DNA of 64,000 bases from Chloranthus sessilifolius (lineage: Eukaryota > Streptophyta > Magnoliopsida > Chloranthales > Chloranthaceae). The first letter of the stretch is position 1. Each line of letters opens with the position of its first letter. Position numbers and translations under genes: made by a program. Of this stretch, positions 1-11,224 are shown piece after piece. The notes beneath the pieces were generated by a model. The model had not been told where the DNA came from, made no database searches, and was given only the letters and a program-made list of their open reading frames with translations. The stretch covers positions 15,377,366-15,441,365 of the forward strand of contig CM037587.1 of NCBI GenBank assembly GCA_021018995.1. The letters are read 5' to 3'.

Positions 1-431
1 ATGCAAAAGTTCCAGTAGTTAAAATCTGATGACTTCAAGAAGGAGGTGCACAAGTACCAATCAAAAGTTAGGAATTAGTCAGACAAAGGAAAAATATATA
101 ATTTTGAAGTTCAGGAAAGATTCAGAAAAAGTTAGGAAAGAGTAGAGTTTAAAATAAAAAATAAACTTTTCAGAATTTTAGAATCTTGTAATTGATTGAA
201 GAAACATGATTAATTCACAAGTAATCTGCCAATACTGTTAAATATATTGGGATGTGTATATGTTCATCATAATATTGGGTGTGGGGGTGTGTGTGCACGT
301 GTAAGGGTATTATTGTCTCTTTCGGTGTTAATATAAAGGCCACTAGAGACTCCAACCCTAACTAGGCTCTCTCTCCAATCTTACCCAAAACCTAACTCAC
401 CAACCCTTGAATCTATTAACGGAAGTCAAGT

Positions 432-444
432 TGGCATCAGAAAC
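432..444 (+). other. copia primer-binding site (tRNA-Met-like)
   Basis: TGGCATCAGAAAC closely resembles the TGGTATCAGAGC primer-binding site usual in plant copia elements. It follows a pyrimidine-rich, CCAACCCTAA-containing leader typical of an LTR end. It sets the boundary between LTR and internal region at about 431. Confidence 0.55.
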
Positions 445-679
445 ACCCTTTTTCACTATGTTTCGAAGGTTTTTGTAGAAACCTGACCTTTCATGTTTTC
501 CTGTGGTCTAGCTAACTGTGGGCTCAGAAACCAAGGGAGAATGGGTTCTTTCAGATGGGTTTTGAATCCCCAATCATCCCATAACTATGCTTTGATCATG
601 CATACATGAGCACGGAGGATTTCCGTGTTTTACCAGTTTTAATGTTTTCACCCTTCAGATCTGATTGAGTCATTGGTTC

Positions 680-1144
680 TAAGGCTGTCAAATGCGCGAA
701 GCGGGGCCTGAGCGGTGGACCCCCTTGGGGCCAAGGCGGAGGCTAGGCAGCAAACATTTTTTTATATATATTTGTAGCATAATATTCATGCAAGTGTAGA
801 ATGAAAATAAACTGGAAAATTCCAGCTCATCCTGACCCAACCATATTACCTTGTGTGCTCCTCCTTCTTCATGAAATAGCCGGGAGAAGACGCGCGCCGT
901 GAGAAGAATCGAGAGAGCCTAAGGGCTTTGCTTGCTACGATACTAGTATTAAGGGCTTTAAGTTTATATCCCAACTTTAGTAGGATAAGATCCTGTGTTA
1001 AGGGCTTTTTCTGCATAGGCAGCCGCTTCAGTTTTTGAAGCGAGCGCTTTTTGCAACCTGTTATAAGCGGAGCATCGCCTAGGCGCTCGAGGCGGCCGAA
1101 GCGGCGAAGAAGCGGCTGCCTAGGCACCACATTTGACAACAATG
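680..1144. mobile_element. hAT-type MITE (TAAGG...CAATG), GC-rich subterminal repeats
   Basis: The ends TAAGGCTGTCAAATG and CATTTGACAACAATG are inverted copies sharing the core TGTCAAATG. Flanking 8-mers are attggttc and attgattt (6 of 8 match), as expected for an aged 8-bp hAT target duplication. Both ends carry GC-rich iterations of GCGAAGCGG / GGCGGCCGAAGCGG and GCCTAGGC, around an AT-rich middle. No transposase is present (465 bp), so it is non-autonomous. The end motif TTGTCAAA is shared with the element at 25914-26594. Confidence 0.6.
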
Positions 1145-1253
1145 ATTGATTTGGGTAAGTTTTTGGTGGATAATTGGTGTAGACTGCATCGGTTTTTTGT
1201 TATTATTCTTCTACATTTGATTTATACTGATAGAGATATGACAGTTTTCATGC

Positions 1254-2840
1254 CAAAAAAAAAAATTATCGGTAAAAGGAATTTCATTAAATAAGCAAGG
1301 GTACAAAAAGAGGCACAGCGAGGGGCCGAGGACACAGCCCAGGAGCCATCACATCCTCATCGAGAGGAAAGGGAGTTGAAATGCAGGCTATCCTTTTTTT
1401 ATCGGTAACAAGCTACAACTTCATTGAGAAATGAAAAATTACAGCAGATCAAGGAGCCGAGTGAGTAACTCGGAAAGGAAAAAAACAAGAAAAGAATACA
1501 ATACAACAAAGAGAAAAAAACAAAAGAAAGAATAAAAGGAAACAATACAAAATATACAATAAAAGGGGCCCCAAGACTATGGCGACCCCAACGAACTAAA
1601 CATGAGCCTAAGGAGGAAGAAGCAGCTCCCACTCTCTAAAATCTCCTCCATCGAAGAAGTGGAACATTTGGGCGACACCATGCACCACCCAAAACGATCA
1701 TCAAACACCAAGCCTATCACCACATTACAGGTACCGAATTTCCTATCAAAAACCCTCCTATTCTGTTCTTTCCAAATTTCCAGAAAATTGCCATCGGAAG
1801 CAGGCTCCACAAAATGGCAATATTATCCTCAAATGAAAAATCATCCCACTCTGCCACGATGTTTGCAGCTGATTATCCGAGACATGGATACCCCAAAACC
1901 AGCAAGGAAAAAAACCCACAAAATGCACGCTATCTCATTCCTTGGATAAATCCCTATCCATCTCACCCTTTCTCTGTCCAATTTACTCCATTCGATCATG
2001 AAGTCACGAACCATCTTGATCACCATACCTTTTGGTTTCCAAACCCACCGGAAGACCCTTCGATTTCTCTCAAGCCATATAGCCCAGAAGCGCCAGAACA
2101 CCGAGAACAAAGCAAACCTCTAAAAAGAATCCTTGATGCTTTGGAAAGCCAACCACGAGCTGGCTACATCCCTCCGGAAGGACCCATTTTTGCACAAAGA
2201 GATTAAGAACATGGTATTCCAATTCTCTCATGCCACCCAAGAGTGAATGAAATCATAGAAAAAGTTGACCGTAAACTTCCCTTTAGTATTTACCTTCCAG
2301 GCTCTCATATATCCACCCCTATACGGTTTCTAAAGGACTAGCTAAGAATCGAGAGAAGGTTACCATATTCCTTAATCTCAGTCTCAGATAAATTTCTCCT
2401 AGTACAGATATTCAATACAATCAAGTTTCCCTCCACGGAACAGACATCAGCCACTCCAAACCTGTCAGTGGTTATGATCCAATAAATGCTAGGGAACACC
2501 ACTTCGCTGATTGTCCCCCACTCACACATCATTTTAAAAGAGGGTCTTATCCCCACACCCCCAACTATATGCGATGAGCTTCTCGAACTCAGGCCGTAGA
2601 CAACAGATGCCCTTCCAGCAAGTTGAAGCTCTTCTTCAACCACCGAATCCCAAGTCACAGCCCCTGATCTGCCAATACCGAGAGGAAGCACCAGGTAAGA
2701 CATGAGAAGTTTCTCTACAAAACAACCCATATCTTTTGTGCCAAGATGCGGGTCTTGGTTGTAGTGCATTACATGGTAAAGATAGTAAATATGAACTTTT
2801 TCCACCATTTTCTTTGTGGATCTGAACTGCAGCACCTAGT
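1254..2840 (-). mobile_element. L1-type LINE 3' ends, antisense, 5'-truncated
   Basis: Read on the minus strand, 2835-2240 has the late ORF2 region (RNLSETEIKEY...LLSIL block), and 2110-1841 and 1810-1577 each contain the C-terminal LINE signature (FWAIWLERNRRVF and IWKEQNRRVF). Two such C-termini in a row show two LINE 3' ends joined or nested. Two tails, at about 1254-1270 and about 1391-1405, read TTACCGAT followed by A-rich sequence on the minus strand, like the tails at 20577-20602 and 25300-25320. No full ORF remains. The sequence lies inside the copia fossil in the opposite direction, so it arrived later. The 5' boundary near 2840 is approximate and no target duplication was found. Confidence 0.7.
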
Positions 2841-5081
2841 TACCTTCTTTAGGGCTTGAGTAGGGGCATTTCCTACTACATATAATCTTTGGATGTATTG
2901 AGTTGCTGGTAGATTGGGTGGACAGATATTGGTGTTGGAATTGTCAAATGAGTTTTGTGGGTTGTTTTTATTGTGACTACTGCCCATATTGTTTTTCTCT
3001 GCCCGTTTGATTCTATTGTGGATGCCTATCCCACTTTCATTGACAGTTGTGGATGTGTTTCCTAGTTTCCCACACAGTTGATCTGTGCCTAAGCCTATTG
3101 GATATTGGTATCATTTTTCTATTGGGATCATTGATGGATTCCATCCTGACGGCAGATTAGTGTTCTTTGCGTGCTGAGCTAGCAAGTTTCAGGGGGAGAC
3201 TTTTCAATTCACAAATTGCTTCTATTGTGTCCCGTGTATTGCGGCATACCCTGCCAAATATTCTCCTCATTTTTCAACTTGGATCATCGATTTAGAAGCC
3301 ACATATCATATGACGAGTGAGCCGCATTTGTTCTCATCGTCATCTCTACACTCATTATCTCGGCAAGTACACTTGGTTGATGGCTCCCACACCCTTGTTT
3401 CAGGTATGGGTAGTAACCCTTTATCTCCTGATCTCTCCTTTATTAATGTTCTTCATGTCTCGCACCTTAACATCAATTTATTATTGTGCATCGCCTAACA
3501 AAATCTCTAAATTGTTCTATTACCTTTTTCCCTTCTCAGTGCATTCTTCATGACTTAAGCACTCATAAGATTATTGGCACAGGATATGAGAGAGATGGTC
3601 TCTACTACTTTAGCGATGATAGAAGATTTGCCCTAGCTTCTAGTGTTAATGTTTTGCCTTCATCCAGTCATGGTAAATTTATCAAACATATCTCATGTTT
3701 GTGGCATGCCCATCTAGGGCATAGTAAGCTACAACATTTCTATTGTCATTTCCATCCTTTGAAAGTGCATGTAATATTATGAAGTTCGCATATCAAACTA
3801 AGACTTCAGAACTTTCGAAGCATATTAACTTATTTTCCTCCTCACATGCAGCATAGTGGCAGCTTGTTCGATCTTGTGCATAGTGACATTCAGGGACTTG
3901 TCCTTCCCACTTCTTTTGATGGATTTCAATATTATGTCACATTTACTGACGATCACTCACGTTGTACTTAGTATATCTTCTTGAGACTCGGGAGGATGTA
4001 CTTTCCATTTTTATCAATTTTGCTACTATGTGCCAAACTCAATTTGACAAGCCTATTAAACCTCTTCACTCTGATAATGGTAGTACATTTTTGTTGCTTT
4101 CAAATCATATCTTGAAAAGATGGGAAGTATGCATCAACTTCCATGTCCTTACACTCCACAACAAAGTGCTGTTCAAACGCATAAGAATATGCATCTAATG
4201 ACGCTATGAGATCTCTTCTACGAGTTATGCCTGTTTCCCAATCTTATTGGTCTGTAACTTTGCTTACTACAACTCACCTGATTAATCGTACCCCAAGTTA
4301 AATTTTTGAAAGGCCAAACTCCTTTCCATCTCCCTAAGCTCAATGCTACTTTATTTGAGACTGAGCCCAAAGACCTTTGTCCCTAAAGACAAACTTGATG
4401 ACACTCTGGATGTCACGTTTATTTTTTATGTCTCATATTTCTCTAATGCTTCTCATATGCAGTTAACTCTTTCATCCTCTACTCAAAAGGAACCATCTAT
4501 TATTTTTCCTCTTCCTATATGTTCTCCTCTTGCAAATTTTTCTCCAATTCCTCTTACATCTATGTGTAGTCGTCTTCTCTACAGCACACCTATCAATCCA
4601 AAGCAAGTCAGTTCCTCCAACTCAAATTCATGTGCTATTTGACCACTTAAATTCAGGTCCTTCGGGTATTCATGAACCATCTTCTCCTTTAGCTTCCCCT
4701 AATATAGTGCCTTCTTCTCTTGTTGTTAATGACCTCTACTTAACTATTACACGTCGTAAAGGTCAAAAGGAGTTTTATCATTGCTCACCCTATTGCTCTG
4801 TATATTCCCTATCATGCTTGATCTCCTTCAAATTGTGCCTCCTTGGTCAGAGCTTCCATTGGTTTTGTTCTCTGCTCAGCTGATGAGGATCTTCAACACC
4901 CCTACCCGTTTGCAACTATGCATGAAGAAATGAAGGCTCTTGAGAATAATCAAACATGGGAGTTTGTTGAACTCCTCCAGACAAACACCTAGTTGGTTGT
5001 AGTCTTGTAGATAAGAGTTAGTAGTTAGAAATAAAGAGGATGGTACTATAATGTGTTATAAAGCTCGTCTTGTAGCCAAAG

Positions 5082-5754
5082 CATGGATCAAAATATCGTC
5101 CGATACCGATATGTGTCGTCTGATACGTATCGGTTTTGAACTTGGACAATACGGTAAATTGGGTATTTCTCGGGGTCCCTTAAAAACAGTCAAATTATCG
5201 ATCTATTTAGCGTTTGTATCGTCCAATTATTGTCCAAATTATCGTCCAGTGGGGCCCCCAGCTTCAAGTGAAAAAGAGAAACCCCTTTAAGCTCGGGTTT
5301 CCCTTTTTTTATTTATTTTTTCTCCTCTATTCTCCTCTTCCCTCTAAGCACTGGATCTACGATCTCCACCCCATGAAATCGTACGGAAAAGCCGCCGACT
5401 AGCCGGAGACCATACAAAAGGTATTTCCCTATAATTTTGTGTGTTTTTGTCCATTTGCTTCTATTTTTTTGTGAAAAAATATAGATCTACCCATAAATAT
5501 GGTAGATCTATATTTTTTAGCCCCAAATTTGTGGGTTTTGTGGTAAAAAAAATTGAAAAAAATAGAAAACCATTAAATATATTTTCCCAGAATTTTAGGG
5601 TATTTTTTGGGATTTTTTTTTTTTTTTAAAAAAGGGTACCAAGACGATACATTCAACGTATCGTCAATACATTGAATGTATCGGCCGATACGCCGATACG
5701 TATCGTCCTGGAGGTTGGACGATATGTCTCGGAAATCCGAGATTTAGACCCATG
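5082..5754. mobile_element. TIR element with CATGG ends and GATACGTATCG subterminal arrays
   Basis: Left end CATGGATCAAAATATCG; right end, reverse-complemented, CATGGGTCTAAATCTCG. The 8-mer agccaaag is perfectly duplicated at 5074-5081 and 5755-5762. On both sides the copia RT sequence resumes, so the insertion is certain. Subterminal zones consist of variants of CGATACGTATCGG / TATCGGCCGATA; the middle is T-rich and non-coding. The 8-bp duplication fits hAT-like transposition, but CATGG is not a perfect hAT terminus, so the superfamily is an inference. Related copies lie at 7617-7864 and 22262-23395. Confidence 0.75.
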
Positions 5755-6174
5755 AGCCAAAGGCTTTACCTAGATGTCAGGATTGGATTTACTATAACAT
5801 TTGCACATGTTGCTATCACTTTTGTCCGAATCATAATCTCTTTGGTGGCTCATTATCATTGAACCTTTTATCTATATCACCTAGATGTTAAAAATGTTTT
5901 TTCTCATGGGCAATTGGGTGAGGAGATCCACATGGACCCCCACTAGGCTTTCGTCTTCAAAGGGAGTATTCTAGGAAGGCTTGTTACCTTCGCAAATTGG
6001 TTTATGGACTAAAGCAATCCCCCAAAGCTTAGTTTCAGAGATTTAGTATTGTTGTTCTTATTATGGGATTTAACTCTGATCACACATGCTTTATTCATAA
6101 TGAAGAGGCCTGAGGACTATCATATTAATGTATGTTGATGATATTAGTCACGGGTGATGACTCTCATGGGTGCT

Positions 6175-6645
6175 GGTTTTTAAGATCTCCTATGGAATTG
6201 GTTGGAACGGTCTCAACAGTTATTGGGCTAAGAAGATGCCACTAGAAGATAGAGTTCATGTTGCCAAGATATGTATGCTAAGCTGGATGCATGGAATAAC
6301 AAGAAAGGATACAATAACTCAATTAGAAGGGAGTATATAAGAGAGTTTAAAAGTCGCCACAGCTAAAGGAGACAATGAATGTCACTTGAGATGGTTTGAG
6401 GATGCCCAACGGAGACGTGAAACAGCCCTTATATGAAGGATTGAAACACTAGAGCCACAAGGAAGGGGGAGATGAAGAAAACCAATAAACACTTGGAGAG
6501 AAGTATTCAGAAACAACATGGAGTGAAGAACTATGGAATATCAAAGATTTTAGAGTTGAACATAATTGAGGGGAGAAATAAAACTCGCAAAGCTGACTCC
6601 AAATAGACGGTACAAGACAATGATTATGATGACGATGATGAAAAA
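6175..6645 (+). mobile_element. RTE-type LINE, 3'-terminal fragment
   Basis: The decayed translation keeps the C-terminal pattern of plant RTE LINEs: a MLSWMHGITRKDTI block (usual form MLRWMCGHTRKDKI) at about 6275-6320, LRWFEDAQRR (usual LRWFGHVQRR) at about 6390, a PQGRGR stretch and the basic TPNRR end. It finishes in a degenerate GATGATGA microsatellite (about 6620-6645), the usual RTE tail instead of poly(A). Several stops and frameshifts are present and upstream RT domains are missing, so this is a dead 5'-truncated copy. It adjoins the end of the copia fossil. Confidence 0.7.
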
Positions 6646-7365
6646 TACAAAACATATTTTATATCTTCATGCTATTTTTATTTTGTTTTTGTTTTTTATG
6701 TTTTTTTCACCTTTTTTCCAAAATTTTGAAAAACATATGTTTGCATTCAAATGTCACTTTTTCTATGGGTAAGCTGGGATTGAACATGTGACCTCAAGGT
6801 CACAATATTGTCAACCTTCCAATTGAGCTAAAAAAACATCAGTCTTCCTCACTAGTTAAGTTGCATGTTGGATGCATAAATAATCATTAGAGTTACTAAT
6901 TATCTGCTAACTTCCAACTATTTTTTTAAACATGAGCAAATTCTAGTTCCAAACCTATGTTAAGAACGCGGATGAACAATTGCATAAAAAGACCAACAAA
7001 GAAAGGTTATTAGCATTTTTTATAAATAAAACAATGGAACTCTATTATAAAAAAATTTTAAAAAAGATATGCTTAAATCACGGTTTGGTCGAGAGGCTCA
7101 ATCTAAACCCAAAACATGTTACCTCAATATTAGCATAAAATATCAAAAATGGCTTGCTGCACTAAAATTCCTCTACTAGTTATTATGTATTCTAAAACAA
7201 TGTTGTCATATACAGGCTCCAAGGTGTCAAAACAGAATGAGACCACTGATTAAATTGACATTTTAACGCAAGTAAATGAGTAATATAATATGTAGCACGT
7301 CATTATCAAACAAAAACTGAACCAACAGGTAGCATTAAAATGTACATCGCAACATTATTTCTTAC
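6646..7365 (-). other. intron 3 sequence of the ARID gene, AT-rich, no gene
   Basis: Apart from a tRNA-like remnant (6765-6831) this stretch is AT-rich with no coding signal. It lies directly downstream of the exon 3 splice donor (7365-7364 on the minus strand), so it is read as intron. I searched by eye for the next ARID-domain exon (TCTTVSWTFR-type sequence) from 7365 to position 1 and did not find it. Confidence 0.5.
6765..6831 (-). repeat. tRNA-like / SINE-head remnant
   Basis: On the minus strand there is a D-arm-like TAGCTCAATTGGAAG (box A type) and, about 30 bases on, a T-arm-like CATGTTCAATCCC (box B type). The arms do not pair well enough for a working tRNA and no acceptor stem is clear. 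It is best read as a decayed tRNA-derived SINE head or tRNA relic. Confidence 0.45.
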
Positions 7366-7418
7366 TTTGGGGGCTTGAAGGACTCTCCCACTTGACGCCA
7401 CAACTTGCACGTGGTCAC
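7366..7418 (-). CDS. ARID gene, coding exon 3
   Basis: The exon encodes VTTCKLWRQVGESFKPP plus two bases of the next codon. This is the central helix region of the plant ARID domain. The acceptor is TTTTAG (AG at 7420-7419) and the donor AA|GTAAGA (GT at 7365-7364). It leaves in phase 2, so a lysine codon is completed by the next exon, as in the family (PPK-TCTT). The 53-base exon continues exon 2 in frame. The next exon should lie left of the window. Confidence 0.85.
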
Positions 7419-7616
7419 CTAAAATACCACCCATAGACACATGAATCACTCCTTACATTGAAGGAAAAAATTAATATATAATGCATTGATCTATTAAGTT
7501 TGTCTCGTACACAGAATACCCAAAAAAACAGACCACCAAAAAGAGATTTAACATGAAAAAAAAACATAATTAAGCACTCCAGGGCAGAGATCAAAATCTC
7601 GATATGGTGTCTCAAA

Positions 7617-7864
7617 CAAGTTATCTAACTTAAGATCGGTATCAAGTATCAGTCCATGGAGGACCAATACGGATCGGTATCGGTCGATACAAAAAAAAAA
7701 TTAAAAGCAACTTAAAAAAAAAAAAAATTAAATCAAATCACTGTATCGGCCGATACAGATACCAATTACCGATACGACCACTATACTGGTATCGGTATCG
7801 GATTTCGGTGAAACCGATATGCATAGCCGATACATACCAGTATTGGCTGAGTTCTGATACCATG
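7617..7864. mobile_element. short TIR element (CATGG family) in ARID intron 2
   Basis: The right end, reverse-complemented, is CATGGTATCAGAACTCA; the left end is CAAGTTATCTAACTTA, an imperfect inverted copy. Flanking 8-mers are gtctcaaa (7609-7616) and gtttcaaa (7865-7872), 7 of 8 identical. Subterminal parts hold ATCGGTATCGG and TATCGGCCGATACAG variants, the same motif class as the 5082-5754 element. There is no ORF (248 bp). It lies inside the 765-base intron 2 of the ARID gene. Confidence 0.6.
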
Positions 7865-8183
7865 GTTTCAAATCACCCAGACAAAAAATAGTATGCATAG
7901 TTTGATACAATTTGAAAGGGATACATATCAACTGAAACGTGATACAAGTTTGCATCACGAGATGAAAAGGTCAATAGGTATCACTCAATATGTATAAGCT
8001 ATGAAGATATATTTTATCGTTGCTCTAGAGTGTTTCAAGTCATATTAAACTCAACCCTTGATCGAGTAAATCACATCACTAGATCTTAACCCATAAAATA
8101 TTACATGACAGATATATTATTACACGAGACTATGAAAGAAGTAAAAATAAATAACAAAGTAACAGGGAGATAAACCCGCATAC

Positions 8184-8223
8184 CTGGTCGTAACCACCCA
8201 ATCTTATTACAGCTCTCCATAAC
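8184..8223 (-). CDS. ARID gene, coding exon 2
   Basis: This 40-base exon completes the split lysine codon of exon 1 and encodes LWRAVIRLGGYDQ, a hallmark of the ARID domain in plants. Acceptor AG is at 8225-8224 and donor GT at 8183-8182 (CAG|GTATGC). It ends in phase 0. The reading frame joins exon 1 (NCLK) and exon 3 (VTTCKLW) without change. Confidence 0.85.
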
Positions 8224-8305
8224 CTATCCCCAAAAAAAAATCAAAAGTTAGCCCAAACTCAAAGTAGAAAGTTCAAAACAAGCATCTCATAAAGTTCATA
8301 ACAAA

Positions 8306-8724
8306 GGATAAGGGTAGCCTGCTACTAAGGACCAGGTAACTTACCTAGTCCTACATTAGTTTGCTGCCATGTGGCATTCAATTACATGATCAGATGCCAC
8401 ATTAAAGATCGGCTCGATGATCATAAGTATTGTGAAAAATAGTAATAATAATAAAATATATAAATCTGCATGGTCAATGGTGTCAACCGTGAGGAAAATG
8501 AAGGGTGAAAACCAAACGTAATTTTATCATTCATTTTCTGTGCAGTTGACTGTTGACTGCACGGTTTTATATGACTTATTTTTTTTTAAAATTCACAATA
8601 GTGTTATGATCATTGAACCACTCCTTTATGTGGCACTAGATCATATGTTCGGGTGTCACGTGGCAACAAACAAATGCGAGACCGGGTAAGTTACCTGGTC
8701 CTTGGTACCAGGCTACCTTTGCCC
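8306..8724. mobile_element. MULE-type MITE in ARID intron 1
   Basis: The ends GGATAAGGGTAGCC and (reverse-complemented) GGGCAAAGGTAGCC begin inverted repeats that extend over about 100 bases, including an AAGGACCAGGTAACTTACC block in both arms. The 9-mer cataacaaa is perfectly duplicated at 8297-8305 and 8725-8733. Long TIRs and a 9-bp duplication are the usual marks of Mutator-like elements. The middle is AT-rich and non-coding (419 bp). It fills most of the 528-base intron 1 and ends 27 bases from the intron's GT donor (8751-8750), so it probably arrived after the gene structure was fixed. Confidence 0.8.
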
Positions 8725-8751
8725 CATAACAAATAGCAAATCAAAACCTAC

Positions 8752-9326
8752 TTGAGGCAGTTCAATCCCTCCCCGTAAAATTTTGGAGGCTTGAATTCCA
8801 CGCTTCTCTCTTTGAAGAAACTTTCCAATTCTTTCATAAACGCAGCTTGCTCTTCTTCTGTTCCGGACTCATCACCCTCACCTAATCGAACGTCAAAAGG
8901 AAACGATTGGTTTGAGCCCTCCGTGTTAAGTTGGTATTCTCCTGTTGTTATCTCTTGTTTTAAAGAAGAATCTGAAAAGCAGTTCTCTTTGGATTTAACT
9001 CCCCCGTCCTCATTTGCTTCTATCATAATCTTCTCACCACTGTCGTTTTTTGGCTGATCTGACGAACCCATAATATCATCATCGTCCTTACTTTCAGATG
9101 GACTGCTGGCATTGACAGTTGGGATTGAGGAATTGAGTTTGTCGCTATTTTCAATGACATCATATTTATCACTAACATGATCATCCATATCCGATTGTGG
9201 CTTTTTATCATCAGATGCCGTTGGTGGCGACTGGCTGGTTTTGATAGGGTTGTCCATCAAGTAATCCATTCCTCCTTCTTTGACTTCTGCATGGATCGGC
9301 TCGTTTTTTATCATCACCTCACTCAT
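8752..9326 (-). CDS. ARID3/5/6-like AT-rich interaction domain protein, coding exon 1 (partial gene)
   Basis: Host nuclear gene on the minus strand. Exon 1 encodes 191 residues plus two bases of a split lysine codon. The first 150 or so residues are acidic, Ser/Asp/Glu-rich and low in complexity. The last 37 or so (EEQAAFMKELESFF...EFKPPKFYGEGLNCL) begin the ARID DNA-binding domain, which continues in exons 2 (LWRAVIRLGGYDQ) and 3 (CKLWRQVGESFKPP). In plant ARID3/5/6-type proteins the ARID domain is followed by a C-terminal alpha-crystallin/HSP20-like domain, and they act in the nucleus on AT-rich DNA; that half is outside the window. The ATG at 9326-9324 has a good AAG context, and an in-frame stop lies about 36 bases upstream. 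The donor is CTCAA|GTAGGT (GT 8751-8750). All three exons are intact and in frame, so the gene looks functional. Which paralogue it is cannot be told. Confidence 0.85.
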
Positions 9327-10870
9327 CTTGATTTCTATAATCTTCTGATCTCCAAAATATTAACAGAGAACCTTATCTGTTTAGATTCTACAGAATAATA
9401 CCCCTAGAACTTACAAAAGCCTCGTGAATTTCTGCTCATTTTTTCATCATTGAATATTGAGTAAACAATTAGAAGCTCTGACATGAAATTTTATATTTTC
9501 ATTCTCACATCAGTATCTTATGAAGTGCTTATGTTCTGCAGATCAATACAAATAATATTAGTTATAAAAAGTAATAATTTCCAAATGCTTTAAGGGCTTA
9601 ACAGTATCAAGAAACCACCATACAGGATTAAAGATAATAATTTTCTCAAATCAGAAGAAAAAAAAACGAATTTTGTGTTTAAAAAAGCTTAAATTTCGGC
9701 CCAAAAAAAAAGAGCAAACAAAACAATAACTAATTGTGTGAGATAACCATATCAATTTTATGATCTGATGGTCCAATTTACTGCACACATCTGTAAATGC
9801 AAAGAAGAATCAAGGGGTTGGACCAATTTTTCTTTATTCATCACCATAAGCGACTGGTTTTGTGGCATAAGTGGTAATCTGAACTCCAAGTTTCCAAAAG
9901 TTCACAATCAACACCATTGTGTTGCTCCCAAATCCATCTCCGTACAAGCAGATAATAGAGATTTGAATGATTTCAAAGGATCCAAAAACCCATTCTATCA
10001 TGGTCACGAAGTCAGTGTACAGGTATAAGTTGGCAAGGGAAAAATTTTGGGCAAAAAAAACGGAGTACGGGGAAGAGGGAAAAATTGACCAAAAAAATTA
10101 ATAATAGAAATAACTGGGTTAAAAAATTCTCAAAATTACCTTTTTTTATAAATAAATACATACGGATTCAAAACGTGTTTAAAAAGTATAGAACGCATTT
10201 TTTTAAAAGTACGTGCTTTATACATATTTTACATTTTTTATGAAAAAAATAGCACTCTCATGACTTTTTTTCAAAAAAAAAAAAACTGTTGTAGACTGCA
10301 TGCTACATCAGGGAGCTAGGGATTATGGTGAAGATCGAAAATAATGAAAACTATTACGCATTTATGGAGTACTGCAGATGAAAACCCTAATGTTCAAGAA
10401 TGAAACCCTAATTTTCTCGATATAAGGCTTCTGAAATCAATTTCTTCAGTCCTTTGAAAAATAAGTTAGAAAATCACAAAAACCATTTCACAGATATGGA
10501 AACAGCAGAAGAATAATCTATTTCAAAACTCTAGCTAAGAACATAAAACCAACTCCCTGCCATAGAAACCCTAACATTCTGAAGATACAAACAACAAACA
10601 GAAGAACCCTAATTTTCCCGATCTACATTATGAAAATTGATTTGCTCAGTCCTTCATAAGAACATTGTAAACCAAAATCTAAAACTAGATATCTCGGTCT
10701 ATAACAATTGATTACAAGATAATAAAGCTAGATATTGCATACAAGAACTAAGCCAAATTTAGAACAACATTGCTTGGTTCAGACATTTATGAAGTGATGA
10801 GATGAACAGCTTGGAGTTTCCAAGGGAGTAATAGCGATTTTGGGTTTCGTTTCTCGACTCTCAGAAACCC
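9327..10870 (-). promoter_or_regulatory. probable 5' leader, leader intron and promoter region of the ARID gene
   Basis: No coding region is supported here. Immediately upstream of the ATG a pyrimidine-rich stretch ending TTTTGGAG (about 9350 on the minus strand) could be an acceptor, so a leader intron is possible. About 10780-10870 (minus strand) has plant-leader-like sequence (CGAGAAACGAAACCC). AAACCCTAA-type telo-box motifs occur at about 10385, 10405, 10565 and 10605. The transcription start is not determined; this is inference from composition and position. Confidence 0.3.
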
Positions 10871-11224
10871 TATGGGCACGTTTGGCTGCAACATAGGAAG
10901 GCTTTTCATGAGAGAGGAATTCTGGGTTCCATATTTTTTAGGATTCCCTATCCTCGTTTTCATGATTCTTAACATTTGTTGCCAACCTATATTTCTCCGT
11001 GAGAATCATTTTCCTTGTTTGTCACCGTCTAAAATGGAAAGCAAAAAAATAGGGAATTTGACAACATAAAAATTTTCGTAACATTATGATCCGTTTATTT
11101 ATATGTACGATTTTAAAGAAAAATATTTGTCCACTCATCAGAATTTTTTAGAATATAAAGGAATTCCACAATATTCTTCACCTTTTAGACAATTTAGTAG
11201 GCCATATTAACAAACGATACCATG
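10871..11224. mobile_element. possible MITE (TATGGGCACGTTTGG ends)
   Basis: The left end TATGGGCACGTTTGG and the right end, reverse-complemented CATGGTATCGTTTGT, match at about two thirds of positions. Further in, GAGGAATTC...TTTTTTAGGATTCC on the left mirrors GTGGAATTCC...CTAAAAAATTC on the right. No target duplication was found, so the element is old or the ends are misplaced. It abuts the putative ARID leader. Confidence 0.4.

Larger units (their letters stand above)
1..6170 (+). mobile_element. Ty1/copia LTR retrotransposon, old broken copy
   Basis: The order of domains is that of Ty1/copia: a probable LTR end with leader (1-431), a primer-binding site, a protease-like stretch (about 3270-3480, with the WIID start and the downstream LADGS/VLHVSHL-type block), GAG-pre-integrase (WHAHLGHSKLQ around 3700), the integrase core (about 3870-4200, LHSDNGSTF block), and reverse transcriptase in two parts (about 4900-5081 and 5763-6165; KARLVAK, LDVKN and YVDDI blocks). 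Integrase before RT separates it from gypsy. The RT is split by a TIR element (5082-5754); a hAT MITE (680-1144) and antisense LINE sequence (1254-2840) sit in the gag half. RNase H and a 3' LTR are not seen: RTE sequence follows at about 6175. The copy is broken many times (more than ten interruptions) and looks old. It seems to lie in intron 3 of the minus-strand ARID gene. Confidence 0.85.

Noticed and set aside
6765-6831. tRNA gene on the minus strand
   Set aside because: A- and B-box-like parts exist, but stems do not pair and no acceptor stem or 3' end is clear; treated as a SINE/tRNA relic.
9768-10028. Plus-strand ORF of 86 residues
   Set aside because: No recognisable domain, lies in the presumed ARID leader region, no coding-type neighbours.
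10380-10620. Telomeric repeats
   Set aside because: Isolated AAACCCTAA-type motifs, not tandem; more like promoter telo-boxes or chance.
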